DNA of 64,000 bases. Origin: Blastocystis hominis. Taxonomy: Eukaryota; Sar; Bigyra; Opalinata; Blastocystidae. Made by a program: the position numbers and the translations under genes. Positions 23,401 through 34,752 of this stretch are shown piece after piece. The stretch's first letter is position 1. Every line of letters begins with the position of its first letter. The DNA lies in contig NW_013171818.1 of NCBI RefSeq assembly GCF_000151665.1, positions 495,308-559,307 on the forward strand, written 5' to 3'. The notes beneath the pieces were generated by a model that ran no database searches, had not been told where the DNA came from, and saw nothing but the letters and a program-made list of their open reading frames with translations.

Positions 23401-26129
23401 TTAACAAATCGATATTGATTATATGCTTTGTTATTATAGAAATAAAATACTTTCGATTTTTCTGATTCAATCCATTCTACATTATTTACATCCAATAATC
23501 TTGTCCATTCACCTCCATTTTCGTTTTCATTTCGAGCCTCAAACGAGAATTGACGAGGTTGATCAACTTTTTGATTTTGTGCTAGAATAAGAGTTATGGA
23601 ATTGATCCATTCGTGTCAATCGTTATTGAAATTGATAGTAAATGAATTATCATTACATGTTTCCGATGACATACTGAAAACATAATATTGATATAATATT
23701 TGATTTGCAGTCGCTCCACTCATTCCATTTGACGAGGCATCATAATCAAATATACGTGATTCTTGTGGATCTGATATTAATCGAATAGCACAATCAAATA
23801 TAACCTCATTTTGAGTAGTATCCGAACCAACTAGACCTACGGCTATTGTATTCGTACCTTGTTTTATATAGTCTACAACAGTAGAATCACCTTTACTGTT
23901 GGTAATTCTCATGGGAAGAGATATTTGACGATACATGACTTCATCATATGTATTACTTGATGTACTCGATTCGGATATTGTAACATCATTCAGTCCTTTT
24001 CGGAATACTTCATTTCCATTCATATAGATTATACATCCATATTTGTACTTTATTGAAATTACAAATCCACCAATATTACTAATACTGTCACTTATGCTAA
24101 AAGAATTTCTATACAATTGGATATGATTTGTTAGAACTGTGGAAGGCAAATTATCGACATTTGCATTTGACCAATCACTACTCAAATCTAAATCGGAACT
24201 ATGCCAAGAATCGGGAATCGTTGGACCTGTATAATAATACCAATTAGAATGACTCGGAATCGAATAGGTAAGATTGAATGTACGTGTAGTAATAAGACCC
24301 GTAATCTTATCATATCTCATTCGTAGAATCGTCTCCATTTCATCATTCGAAAGTACAGTACGAACATATAAGAATGAAGATGAAAACCAGAAATTGAGAG
24401 TTGATCCAATAGTGATTTCATATTTGTTTTCATTGAGACAGATATAATAAGACTTCGTTTCTCCATCTTGTTGGCCGTCATCCGCATTAACATTCAATAC
24501 AACACTTCCAGATGAACTCTCCTTAATCGTGAAGAATTCTTTATTAGCTGCATTTCCATAATCCCGAAGAACGTCAACGAGTGTTCCAGAACATTCATTC
24601 ACTGTTAAGACAAATGATCCAGTGTAGGTATTTCCAAGAAGAATCGACGTTACAGTCACGGTCACAGATGAAGTTGATACACCTCTCTCAGTAACAATTC
24701 CAGATATGACACAAGTGTCGGAATCAATTGTAAGTCCAAGAGGAAGATCCGGTGCAGAACATGAGGTAAACTCGTTGATGTCAGGCTTTATGACTATTTC
24801 TTCATACTTTGCCCACACAGTATATGAGTCAGGAGTGAAAGTGATAGTTGAAGGAGGAGAATAAGCGCAAATTAGAGGCTGCATTTCATACAAGCGCATC
24901 ATGGGCGAATTGACGTTGCTTATAATGTTGAGTCGATAGTTATTGTAAAGTGTACCATGGAAATAGCCACTATAGATTTGATAAACGTTACTCTCTAACT
25001 GAGCATCCGACACAGAAACTACGTCAATCCAATCCAGGCTGTCGTTCGATCCTTGCCAAGTGAATGAGTTGGGGGCATTGGGGAGATAGGAAGACGGCCA
25101 TAAACGAAGAGAATTAATGTAAGGCTTCGGTCCCTCGAAAGCGTAGGTCACAGTAGCAGGAAGATATGTGGCAGCAACAGTATAGAAGCTGGCTGTTGAG
25201 AAGTCGAAACTATTTGCCGCACTAATTCCAACAGAAGAGCTGACTTTAACAACGTCAGGATAAATGAAGCAATTCGATTCCGCCAAAGAGGAAGCCAGAA
25301 AAGCAAGATAGGCATTGAAGTCGACAGTGGTTTGAGGAAGAAGGAAATGGATCTCAATAGCCAGAATAGACTACTGGTCAGTCACTTCAAATCCAGGACG
25401 AATGAATCCATGATAAGCTATTTCAGAGTATTCACCAGAAGCAACGGTAGCAGAATCAACATCTCCTTCAGGCATGTTGTCACGATAGACTTCGGCTCCA
25501 TTGATATAGGCAATCACTCCAGCCTTGTAGTACAGTCTCACATCATAGGCAGCCATGTTCGCAAGACCCACAAACTGTTTTCGGAAATACTGAGTTCCAG
25601 ATGTAGTAGTGGTAGAAACAGAGCCCAGAGTAGCATCCAGCCAGGAACTATCAGAGAATGAATATACATTCCATCCATCCGTAACAGATCCAGAAGCCAT
25701 CTTCCATAAGGCGCTCTGCTCAATACCATAATACAGAGATAGAACATGCGATTCTTCAGTTGAAGCAGTCAATGTTGCTTTGAATACAGCATTATCATAC
25801 TTACCAAAAATAGTGAGATAAGAGCCAGCTGGCCATGAATTATCAGAAATGGGGAGCAGCTTAATATTGTATTGATTATGGTTCGAGGAGGTTAAGCACT
25901 GTTCAATAGGAGACAAAGAAGGCGGATTGTGATCCGATCTAGAAAACAACACAGTATCCTCCAAAAGAATTTGGTAATTAATTTGGTCTAGGTCCGAAGG
26001 AAGATTTTCCACAATCTTCAGGTAGGTTTGTCCAGTACCGCAGGTTACCTGACTTGAGGCAAAAGAAACTATGTATGAGACGAATTACTAATACTTACAT
26101 AATAATCCAAGAAGAAGAATCAATACCAT
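20470..26129 (-). pseudogene. Large secreted modular protein with Ig-like repeats and a papain-like C-terminus; two in-frame stops
   Basis: Exon 1 (31 nt, ATG at 26129) spliced over intron 26069-26098 (30 nt) gives a signal peptide, MVLILLLGLLLFSFASSQ. A second intron is at 21308-21339 (32 nt). The full frame is 1,866 codons with no frameshift. Modules repeat: putative Ig units (LPxGLTID...GVISG type, three copies), Cys-containing units, and galactose-binding-like units with a GGVAAYYNG / AGVIAYING core. The last 280 residues resemble a C1 (papain) peptidase but have TSWAS where SCWAF is expected (Ser for the catalytic Cys), and the His motif is not evident, so it is probably inactive. Stops interrupt codon 243 (TAG, 25371-25373) and codon 828 (TGA, 23616-23618), each one base from a residue expected by comparison with the other modules. 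Pseudogene, allele or sequence error cannot be told apart. Confidence 0.7.
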
Positions 26130-26476
26130 TAATAAAGATTAACAAACTGTAGAATTTATAATTATGATAATAGATATGTGATTACTATACATTTTTCTAA
26201 AGGAATATTGTGATTTCAATAAGAATGTAGTGTACTCTATACAGACTTGAAGTTGTGCAGGCACGGAATCAATTAAACAAAAGACTTCCTTTTCTGAAAC
26301 AAAATGGCTATTATTGAAAACGGTGATTCATTTCATGGCGTAAAGCTAGATTGAACAGCATATTTAGATAATTCCAAATTCATGCCCAGCTCAAAGCCAT
26401 TTTCTAGTTTCCTACATACTATTAGTATTACTACTTTTGTAATTGGATGAATATTGGATTCTTGCCCATATTTTTT
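26130..26476. promoter_or_regulatory. Divergent intergenic region
   Basis: These 347 bp separate the start codons of the secreted modular gene (minus) and the TBC gene (plus), so promoters for both should lie here. No specific element is recognised. Confidence 0.35.
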
Positions 26477-28075
26477 ATGAAAATACCTTCGTTGGTAGAC
26501 AATCGTGCTGCACAGTTAGAACTAGTTGAATGTGTCTCTGAGCGTTCAGTTGGAACACACGGAGATTGTGTCCTCGCTCTCTGCGAACGATTTGTACTGT
26601 TTTGTGTGTAATGTGGATGCTTTGTGTGTGTCCTATCATGTAGTCGAATCTATCGATGAGCGGAGTTCGCAGCCTTGTGTGGAAGGTGGCGTTGGGTTGT
26701 CTAAGCGCCCATCGTAGCTACGAGATGGTTGTGTTATTTAGAGCCGTTGGAGCAATGGTGCAGCGAGATTGGGTTGCTGCGTGCGCGGTACGAAGAGCTG
26801 TGTCGGGACTATTCTCGTCGGTTTGCTCCGAACGTTGCGTCGGAGGAAGGCGAGGTTCGTGTTTCTCCGCGATAAAGCGAGGATCTGCGCGACCCGGAGC
26901 ATTAGGCAAGCGAGCAAACGATCCGGAAGGACTGCACGCGCACGTTCAGCCAGCTTCTGTTCTTCAAGAGCGCGGCGGTGCAGGACCTGATCGTGCGGCT
27001 GCTGCTGGTCTTCGCGTTCGCTCACCCGGAAATCGGGTACAAGCAGGGCATGACGGACCTGCTGGCCGTGCTGCTGCTCTGTCTGTACTGCGACCGGTGG
27101 CGACTGGGCGGCGGAGGCGAAGGCGAAGGCGAAGGCGAAGGCGGAGGCAGTCTTCCCCAACGGACCCAAGACATGCTGGACGAACATCTGCGCTTTCAGA
27201 GCCAAGCGTATCGACAAGAGGCGGAGGCGTTCCGGCGAACTCTTTCTCCCTCGCAGCGCCAAGCCATCGCGTGTCTGCAGATTCTGACCTCTTTAAAGTA
27301 TCTGGAACACGACTGCTTTTGTCTTCTGGAGGCGATGTTCGCTCCCCTTCGAGGCTGCTATGTGTCGGACAACAGCGATTCGAGTCTGGAATCGCGCATG
27401 GATCGCGTGATGTGGCTGGTAGGACGCTGGGACTCTGCGTTGGGAAGCCATCTCGCTGTATTTCCGTGACTCGAATACGATTCAGATGCTGGAAATCCAC
27501 CCCTCGATGTTCCTATTGCGTTGGATTCGGCTTCTGTTCTGCCGAGAATTTGCTTTGGAGGATGTGCTCTATCTCTGGGATCGGCTGTTTCTGCACGCTC
27601 TGCCCGATTTCCCCGCGGTTCCCTATCTCTGCACATCGATTCTGCTGGGCATGAGAGAGAGGATAAAGGGGTGCGAATCGATCTCGATGTTGCTATCAGC
27701 GATGCAGGAAGGACCGAGAGCATTAAACATAAGTGCGGTATGGGAACTAACGATGTGGTTGTGGCAAGTAATAGAGGGCGAAGCTGCTTTTAATCATAGA
27801 AGTACGAAGTGGTTGAGTACGAGAGAGTGGTGGGAGAAGAGAAAGAAAAGGAGAAAGCGAAGGAGAAAAAGAAAGGCCTGCTAGAGAGACTGCTTGGGAA
27901 ACGAGCGAAGCACCGCCCTTCTAAACTCGAAAAGAGCGAAGATAGTCCCAATTCAGCGAGTTGCACAGAGTTGGAAGCAAAGACTTTCATCGAGTCCGGG
28001 AAGGAATGCAGCCAGATTCCCTCTCCATCAAGCGAAAACACGGGTATTGAGGGTACTGCAGCTTCCAAAATATGA
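26477..28075 (+). CDS. TBC-domain Rab GTPase-activating protein, TBC1D5-like, about 466 aa
   Basis: Accelerates GTP hydrolysis by Rab proteins in membrane traffic. Both catalytic fingers are present: IRKDCTR (IxxDxxR arginine finger) and GYKQGM (YxQ glutamine finger). The TBC helices continue with EIHPSMFLLRWIRLLF and ALEDVLYLWDRLF. Introns: 26495-26525 (31 nt), 26613-26643 (31), 26714-26741 (28), one ending at 26905, 27458-27485 (28, ends CAG) and 27768-27799 (32). The one ending at 26905 could begin at 26855 or 26861 (51 or 45 nt), longer than all others; both keep the frame. A Gly/Glu stretch at 27118-27147 is a GGCGAA microsatellite inside the domain. The tail is Lys/Glu-rich. ATG at 26477 is chosen because it alone enters the frame through the first intron. 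Confidence 0.85.
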
Positions 28076-28087
28076 CCACTCTTGCAG

Positions 28088-28104
28088 TGTTTGTAATACA
28101 AACA
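28088..28104. terminator. Perfect palindrome of variant poly(A) motif
   Basis: TGTTTGTAATACAAACA is an exact inverted repeat with 8-bp arms around one base. The left arm (TGTTTGTA) lies 13 nt after the TBC stop on the plus strand; the right arm is the same variant for the converging cyclin gene. It appears to be a two-way 3'-end signal differing from the usual octamer only in the last base. Confidence 0.5.
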
Positions 28105-28110
28105 AGATAA

Positions 28111-29151
28111 TAGTTGTTTTGGTAGCGAGGAAAAGGAGGAGGGGGATAGGATGCAAATGGATTTAAAGGAACTGCACTTGCTATGTTCGCCTGAGAAGGA
28201 CGAGCCACTGCATTGGGAATGGGAGGAAAGTACATCTCCGTAGACCTTCCTTGTTGATATCCTGATTGTATGGACTGCGCAGATTGCGTTGACTGTACAG
28301 ACTGAATGGACCCAACTCGAAGGATCGGGTTCATTGCTGCTGGAGGTACTGGAGGCACTGGAGCCATTGGAGCCATTGGAGCCATTGGAGCCATTGGAGC
28401 CATTACGGCCATTGGAGGTACTGGAGGTACTGGAGGTACTGGAGGTACTGGAGCCATTGGAGGGTATCGAAGGCTCGAGAGATAAGGACGGGGCGCAACG
28501 AGTGGAATAGGAACAGCCAGAGGGGCGCGTTGCTGTTGCTGATGACGTTGTTGCTGCCGTTGCTGATGAAATCGAATGCTACGCTCCCTCTCCTTCTCTG
28601 AAAACACATATTTCAGAAGAGGACACTCCGTTTTGGATATGTTGATTATTTCAGGAAGAGAAGTGTGGCCTAGTCGATCAATATCAGCCATTTCCTACTG
28701 GCCTGAAGAGAAGGACAACTACACAGACCGCGTAACTCATTGTAAAAACTTTGGTACTCCGAAGGGTAAACAAACAAAGTGAAGTGAATGCGGCAGAGAA
28801 AATCCACTTCAAGAGCATTGAGCTCACTTACCGTCAAGTTGGCAAAACTGGCATAAAACTCAGACTTAAAACATATTTCATCAAAAAATTTCTGCGCAAG
28901 CACCAGTCTAAACCTCACTTTCAAAACACAAGCTAGTACGACGCTATTATCAAATTCTTGAGAGAGCCGTTATTTACAAGTCCCGGAATTACATTATGAA
29001 CTCGTTTTATGTATAGAAGAGATAAAATGTAGCATTCCAAGCAGCAACTCATCTGAGAAAATAAACTAGCTCATTATCAAACAAAAATAAAAGTATACTT
29101 CGAATAGAACGAAGAAAGAGTCATTAAAGGACTATCATATCGATAATACAT
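28111..29151 (-). CDS. PHO80/P-type cyclin with Q- and P-rich tail, about 315 aa
   Basis: Binds and activates a cyclin-dependent kinase, in yeast linked to phosphate and nutrient signals. Introns 29053-29082 (30 nt), 28908-28939 (32) and 28670-28698 (29) restore a cyclin box: CLECYILSLLYIKRV, then LIIASLVLAQKFFDE, FYASFANLTVSELNALEVDFL and FTLFVYPSEYQSFYNEL, which follow the PHO80 order closely. After the box comes a Gln-rich part, a PPVPPV/MAPMAP repeat (28345-28465) and a Pro/Tyr-rich end. The start at 29151 gives about 15 residues before the box. No encoded stop lies near the end: the frame would run to 27987, antisense to the TBC gene. The motif at 28097-28104 suggests that poly(A) creates TAA near 28112; the exact site is inferred. 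Confidence 0.8.
28345..28465 (-). repeat. Coding microsatellite (Met-Ala-Pro / Pro-Val-Pro)
   Basis: Tandem 9-bp units encode MAP and PVP triplets within the cyclin tail. The near-identical units suggest length polymorphism between strains. Confidence 0.75.
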
Positions 29152-30020
29152 TGACTGATCATTGAACTGGTTTTTCTATACGATATTCAATAGAAATCAA
29201 ACGATACAGCCTTGTTTTCTTCCACAAGTTTATCCACATAGAATACATATATTTTTGATATGTCGACAATATTATGTTCCTCCATAGAATAATTCCAAAT
29301 GGAAAGAGCACTATGAGAGAAAAAAAGTAAACATTCGAGTCAACTTTCCAATATTGATTGTTTGCGATAATTTAGATATAAAAATAGAAAAGAAGACAAG
29401 TGTTTTGACTTTGAGAAGACATATTCTTCATTGTTGTACTGCTTAAGAATGTCTGTATTTACAGTGCTACAGAGGTATTTTATTGAAACAACCACTTCCC
29501 GTTGCCTTTGTTGGAAAGCAAACTAATTGCTATGTTAATATAAGAGGTATCATATATCTTTATATTTACCATCAATAGGACAATAGAAATATATTACAAG
29601 CAGTAGCTGATTGTGTAAGGAGGAGTTAATTCATGTTCATATGTTTACAAATACTATACATAGGGTATATATATATAAATATATTTTTTAAATTAGATAA
29701 TTTATTTAGAAAATAAAGAAATACATTTTAATCGTTAAGGCACTATTAGTACAACAAGGCAAATCCTGTCGTATATATCCGTTTCAGGTGTATCTGAAAT
29801 CAACACTAAATGTAAATATATCATGTATACAAAGAACTGAGCACTATACATTTACTATTCTTGATGTAAAAACAAAATCACTAGCAGAGTATTTCTGGGT
29901 TAGTTTACTTGACCAAGCATGTGCCTACAACTGATAAACAAGGCATAGACCATATCACGATTTGTTGTGTATTTCGTTCGATCTTTCATTTTATTCATAA
30001 TCAATAGGTGTTGATAATAA
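29152..30020. other. AT-rich intergenic region
   Basis: About 870 bp with no supported gene, RNA or repeat family. Includes a TA-rich run near 29660-29720. Confidence 0.4.
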
Positions 30021-30023
30021 AAG

Positions 30024-31838
30024 TGTACTATAGGCAATGTTGGTAAGCTGTTCGATATGAATCCTGCGAGTTTTGCTTATGTGTACAAGGCGACTACTCC
30101 GACTCAGAAGTTCACGATCCAGTTCGCGAACGATGGAGCCGAAATGTTCAACAACTACTGTTTCATAACGAGTTCTCAGTCGAATAATTATGATCCTCGT
30201 GAGTGGAGCATTGAGGCATCGATGGATGGTCAGACCTTCAGCGAGTTGAAGAGCGAGTCTGAGGTGTACTTCGATTCGCGTTCTATGGAGTATTGCTTCT
30301 ACATGCCTTCGAATACCAAGGCGTGGACATACTACCAACTGACTCTGAAGAAGGCTCGTGTGGACGATACTGATAACTACTATGCTCTTGCTGATTGGAA
30401 TTTGTTGTTGCAGGACTATTCTTCACTGGAGATTCCGGAGCTGTCGTTCAGTCCGAGCGAGATTACTGCCTATACGGGTGCTGAAGTGCCTGGATGGACT
30501 TGCTCTTCTTCCTATTACAACACGTTCTCGATCACTCCTGAGCTTCCGAGTGGACTTTTGTTCAGTACGACGACTGGAATGATCACTGGAACTCCCACGG
30601 ACATCAAGGCTTCGACCGTGTACACGATCACTGCGCTGAATCCTCTGGGTGAGGAGAAGACGACGACGGTGACTCTGACGGTTCAGGAGTGCGCTGGAGA
30701 CATGGTATCCTTCAGCATTGAATTGACGTTCGAAACGGGAGCCTCTACATGCTCGTTCGTGTTGAAGGATCGTGCGACTGGCGAGGAATTGGAGGAGCGC
30801 TCGAACTTCGCTGACTACAGTTCGATCTCGATTCCGATGTGTCGTCCTGCAACGACATATGCTCTGGTGCTGAAGAAGCAAGGCACTGGCGGTTGGGGTA
30901 ACAGCAAAGCGACGGTGAAGCTGGCGGATGGGCGCACGCTTCTGTCGGAGTCGTTGGCTGCCGGAGCGACGGAGAAGGAGTACAACTTCAATCCTGCGTA
31001 TTCTGTGTATCCTCAGTGGACTCACTGGAGCTACCTGGTGGACGGCACGGCCGCTCCTGCGGGCTGGAACACTCTGAGCGGAGCTCCCTCGAATTGGGAG
31101 ACGCAGCGACCGGGTCAGTTCTTCGCGGCCAGCGGTGTGACCCAGTACTATTTCACGAAGTTCCAGATCGAGGATCTGACGGAGTTCGCTTCGATGGACA
31201 TCGCTGTGAACGTGAAGGCCGGAGTGGTTGTGTATCTGAACGGAGTCGAGATCCGTCGCTACAATCTCCCCGAGAATACGGAGGTGAAGGAGGATACTGC
31301 GGCTACGGGCGAGAGCGGCGAACCGTTCTTGCTGGTGATCGGAGAGGCCGTGCAGAGAGAGCGGCTGGTGGTGGGCGAGAACATTCTGGCGTTCGAGCTG
31401 CATCGCTATGAGGCGAACGAGGAGACGAACAGCTTCGATGGATCTGCGATTCTGATTCTGGACAACATGTACCTGCTGCTGGATGGTACGGGTACGACGG
31501 TGCCTGCTTTGACCGGAGTCGAGGGATCGGACAAGGTGTTCGATAACAATTCGGCCACGAAGATGCTGACTGCTACTGGAATCTGCGAGGGTGTGGAGCT
31601 GATCTGGTCGTGGAGCAATGATCGTCGTGAACCAATCGGTCGATACGGTCTGGTGTCTGGAAATGACTGCAACAACCGCCATCCTTCGGGTTGGACTCTG
31701 TATGGTTCGAATGACGGAGAGAGTTGGACGGTTCTGTAGTCGAAGGCTGGTCAAATATTCACTTCGTACTTTGAGCAGAAGCTTTACAACATGTTCAATG
31801 TGAATCTGTACAACAAGTCGATATTACATCACAGTTGA
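30024..31838 (+). pseudogene. GC-rich orphan fragment of the secreted modular family
   Basis: The frame begins after a TAA near 30017 without a credible start and directly enters a module equivalent to the region around codon 810-830 of the gene at 20470-26129 (KFTIQFAND matches SFTINFNND there). It contains one Ig-like unit (LPSGLLFSTTTGMITG), one Cys unit (VQECAGD) and one galactose-binding-like unit (AGVVVYLNG, VGENILAFELHR). At 31737-31739 an in-frame TAG is met, after which homologous sequence continues (QIFTSYFEQKLYN) for about 30 codons to a TGA at about 31837. Both ends are truncated, with no signal peptide. Codons are clearly more GC-rich than the paralogue and the flanks, so it probably came from a different, more GC-rich family member. 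Confidence 0.7.
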
Positions 31839-31839
31839 T

Positions 31840-33259
31840 CATATGTTCTATAAGAAGATAACATGTTAATTGCACAAATAGTCACTGCTTGTAAATAAAC
31901 AGCACGGCCATGAATAAACTATCAAATCAATATTAAGAAATACTATCAATTAAAAACTGAAAGTATGTAAATAGGATAATAAACAAGCATATTGATGTGT
32001 TGATAATAGAATCAATATCGAAAGTCATAGCTTCACTTAGACAAAATAAGAAAAATGGATAATACATTTATGAACGAAACATACACCATTATATAGTTCA
32101 GCATTATAAAAAATATGGATTATCTGATCACAGTCATAAATTCACTTTGAGAAACATAACTCCACCTCACTGGGCAAGTAAAAATAAAATCATCTTTATC
32201 TGAAAGAATGAATATTAGACATGGATGATTCAGATTCTCTCATTCCAATATTACATAGCAGGGTTAATGAATATTATTCATCATCTTATTTGTAAAGGCC
32301 ATAATCTTCAAGAAATATGGATTGTATGATATGATATAGGGTTTTTCATCATTCGAATTCATTCACATATTATCGAGTAGTATTATCTCAATGATCCTCC
32401 ATAAATTGCTTTGAATTCTCTTTTTTAAATTATCGAGTTCATTTAAAGTATGTAATCTTGATGTGGAAAAACGTGGATAGACGTATATTTTCAGATAGTA
32501 AACATAATTAGGACTAGCCACATTTATTTGTGAATTAAAATGAATTCGATGGGTGTTTGGTGTAGTGCGTTCTTTGATGTGATTAACAGGAATCGGCTTA
32601 TATTTTAGATGGCATTCAGAAAAAAGTATTATATATATATATAAATCGATGCGGTTCGTAATGATTGTAAAACTGTAACTACATTTTCTTGATGTGTGCT
32701 AAAACGGTTTTAAAATGTCTAGATGTGATATTATTGGACTAAACCCAACCAATCAAATCATTATTATTTGTATGAATATGTACAGAACGGAAACCGATTA
32801 TTATCGATATCAGAAAATACTTCAAAATGTGTATAATCGAATATCAATTCGCTATACTATTGTATTTTGTGATATATACATTAACAGATTCTGTACTAAT
32901 AATCAATTACAATCAAGAATGAAAATAAAAAACGTCAAAGTATTGATGTAATCATAGTAGAGTATCTGAATAGTATTGATAGTATAAGCTCTAATATGAA
33001 TGATAGAAAAATGTCTACCTATTCCAATATGACTACATATCTGAGTGTTGAGTCTCACACAATTTATTCGTAAATCCTTCATTCCATTAATCATATATAT
33101 ATATATATAGAATTACGATATGTGATAAAAAGAGGATAAAGAAAGTTGAACTGAAATACATTTTTCGATTTGAATTGTCCTATATTAATCGTAATAGACT
33201 ATCAACCTAATCCATTAATTTGAATACCAACACATACATGCAATCAAACCAAATCTAGG
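31840..33259. other. AT-rich intergenic region
   Basis: About 1.4 kb without a gene I can support. Includes (TA)n runs at 32630-32643 and 33095-33108. The frame 32715-32951 is AT-biased and has no relative in the window. Confidence 0.35.
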
Positions 33260-34222
33260 TGACATATTAATTTGTTTATCTGTATCACATTTAGTCTTTC
33301 AAATCAATTATTCCATATTCATTTTGCGATTTCATTTACATTCCATTAGAAATTATCATCATCATCATCATAATCATAGTCATCGTCATAATCATCATAA
33401 TGATGTAGAAATGTGTTATCTTATTCATTTACATTATTAACACATTTATCAACATTATGATTATCAATCATTATGTTTTCATATTTTTCATTTTCATTAT
33501 TATTGTCATACTATTAGAATTATCACTAGTTTCGATTCAGAATCAATATTGATTCGATCCAATATTATCTTCTTTTCAAACATATCTTCAATTTAGATAC
33601 AATTTTGTCTGTATGATTTGATTAGTGTAAAGAATCAACATTCTATATAGTATATATGTTGTATTCTATTTCTTATTCATCAAAATACTATGATAATTGT
33701 ATTGTTTGTACATTCATTGACACATGAACTTATGGTTATCATCATTGTTATCATCATTGTTATCATCATTGTTATCATCATAACTATTATGATAATCATT
33801 TGATCGATAAATTGTAATAGTAATATGGAATTTACTATTACGATGTGAATCATTTGTATCATTGATAGTTCTAGTAGTAACAAAATACCAATATTGTCTC
33901 AATTCATATATTACTATTTCATTATCTTCATATTTAGCTAATTTCGTTATACTTTGATTCCTCAATCATATATTCTTATTATCGTATTCGAATTTCATAA
34001 ATGTATATATATATATATATGTCAATGATTCCATGTGTTAGAACTAATATGGATCGATGGAATCGATGACACAAGATTATCTTGTCATATTCTTATTGTC
34101 TTATGTTTCCATATTGCCAAATTGCTGATTGTGATGTAGATATTATGTATTATAAGTACAATCGTAATTTTCATGAAATCTTTGATATATATATATATAT
34201 AAGAGTGTCCAATATCAATTCT
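33260..34222 (+). repeat. Repeat copy 1 of a 0.95-kb element found three times
   Basis: Nearly identical to 45021-45972 (same strand) and to 38155-39107 (opposite strand). It begins near GACATATT and ends abruptly at CCAATATCAATTCT, after which copies 1 and 3 differ. It contains (ATC)n/(GAT)n and (TA)n runs of different lengths in each copy. A short frame on the minus strand (33714-33965; KLAKYEDNEIVIYELRQYW) is kept in all three copies, but nothing shows it is a protein. Confidence 0.85.
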
Positions 34223-34740
34223 CAAACTATATATTGTTATACATGTAAGTGTCAACCATATCTTATCAAACTAGTCATTAATTTAACATAATTACAACTT
34301 CATTTTATTTATTGTACAACACACACAGCACCAACAATATAGAGTAAAACTATATTAGCAGTGGATTCAGGAAAAGAGCATGAATGATTAGATTCATCTA
34401 ATTATTCACACTATGCTTATTCTTGAAAGTAGTCCAACAAATATGCATGAAGGAGAAGTAACATATATTATTGTATTGCACATATTATTTATTACAACCG
34501 GTATTTGTATTAGTTGTTACTGCTTGTTATGTTTTGTATTTATTTTACTGTATCAAATTGTTTGTTATTGAATGCTTCATAAATAATCTTACATAGTACT
34601 TGCATCATTTTACATCTTAATATATAAATAAGTGAAACAACAATATTAGAATGGAAATAATTTACATTAAGAAGAACCAATAGATACAAAACCAGCCATA
34701 TGAATTATTGTAAAAAACAATAACCTGGTATAACGATGTT
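34223..34740. other. AT-rich region outside the left arm
   Basis: About 0.5 kb, no feature recognised. Confidence 0.35.
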
Positions 34741-34752
34741 AACTCATTCTTA

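Noticed and set aside
27423-27500. Frameshift in the TBC gene
   Set aside because: A 28-nt intron at 27458-27485 restores the frame and the conserved spacing between the two TBC motifs.
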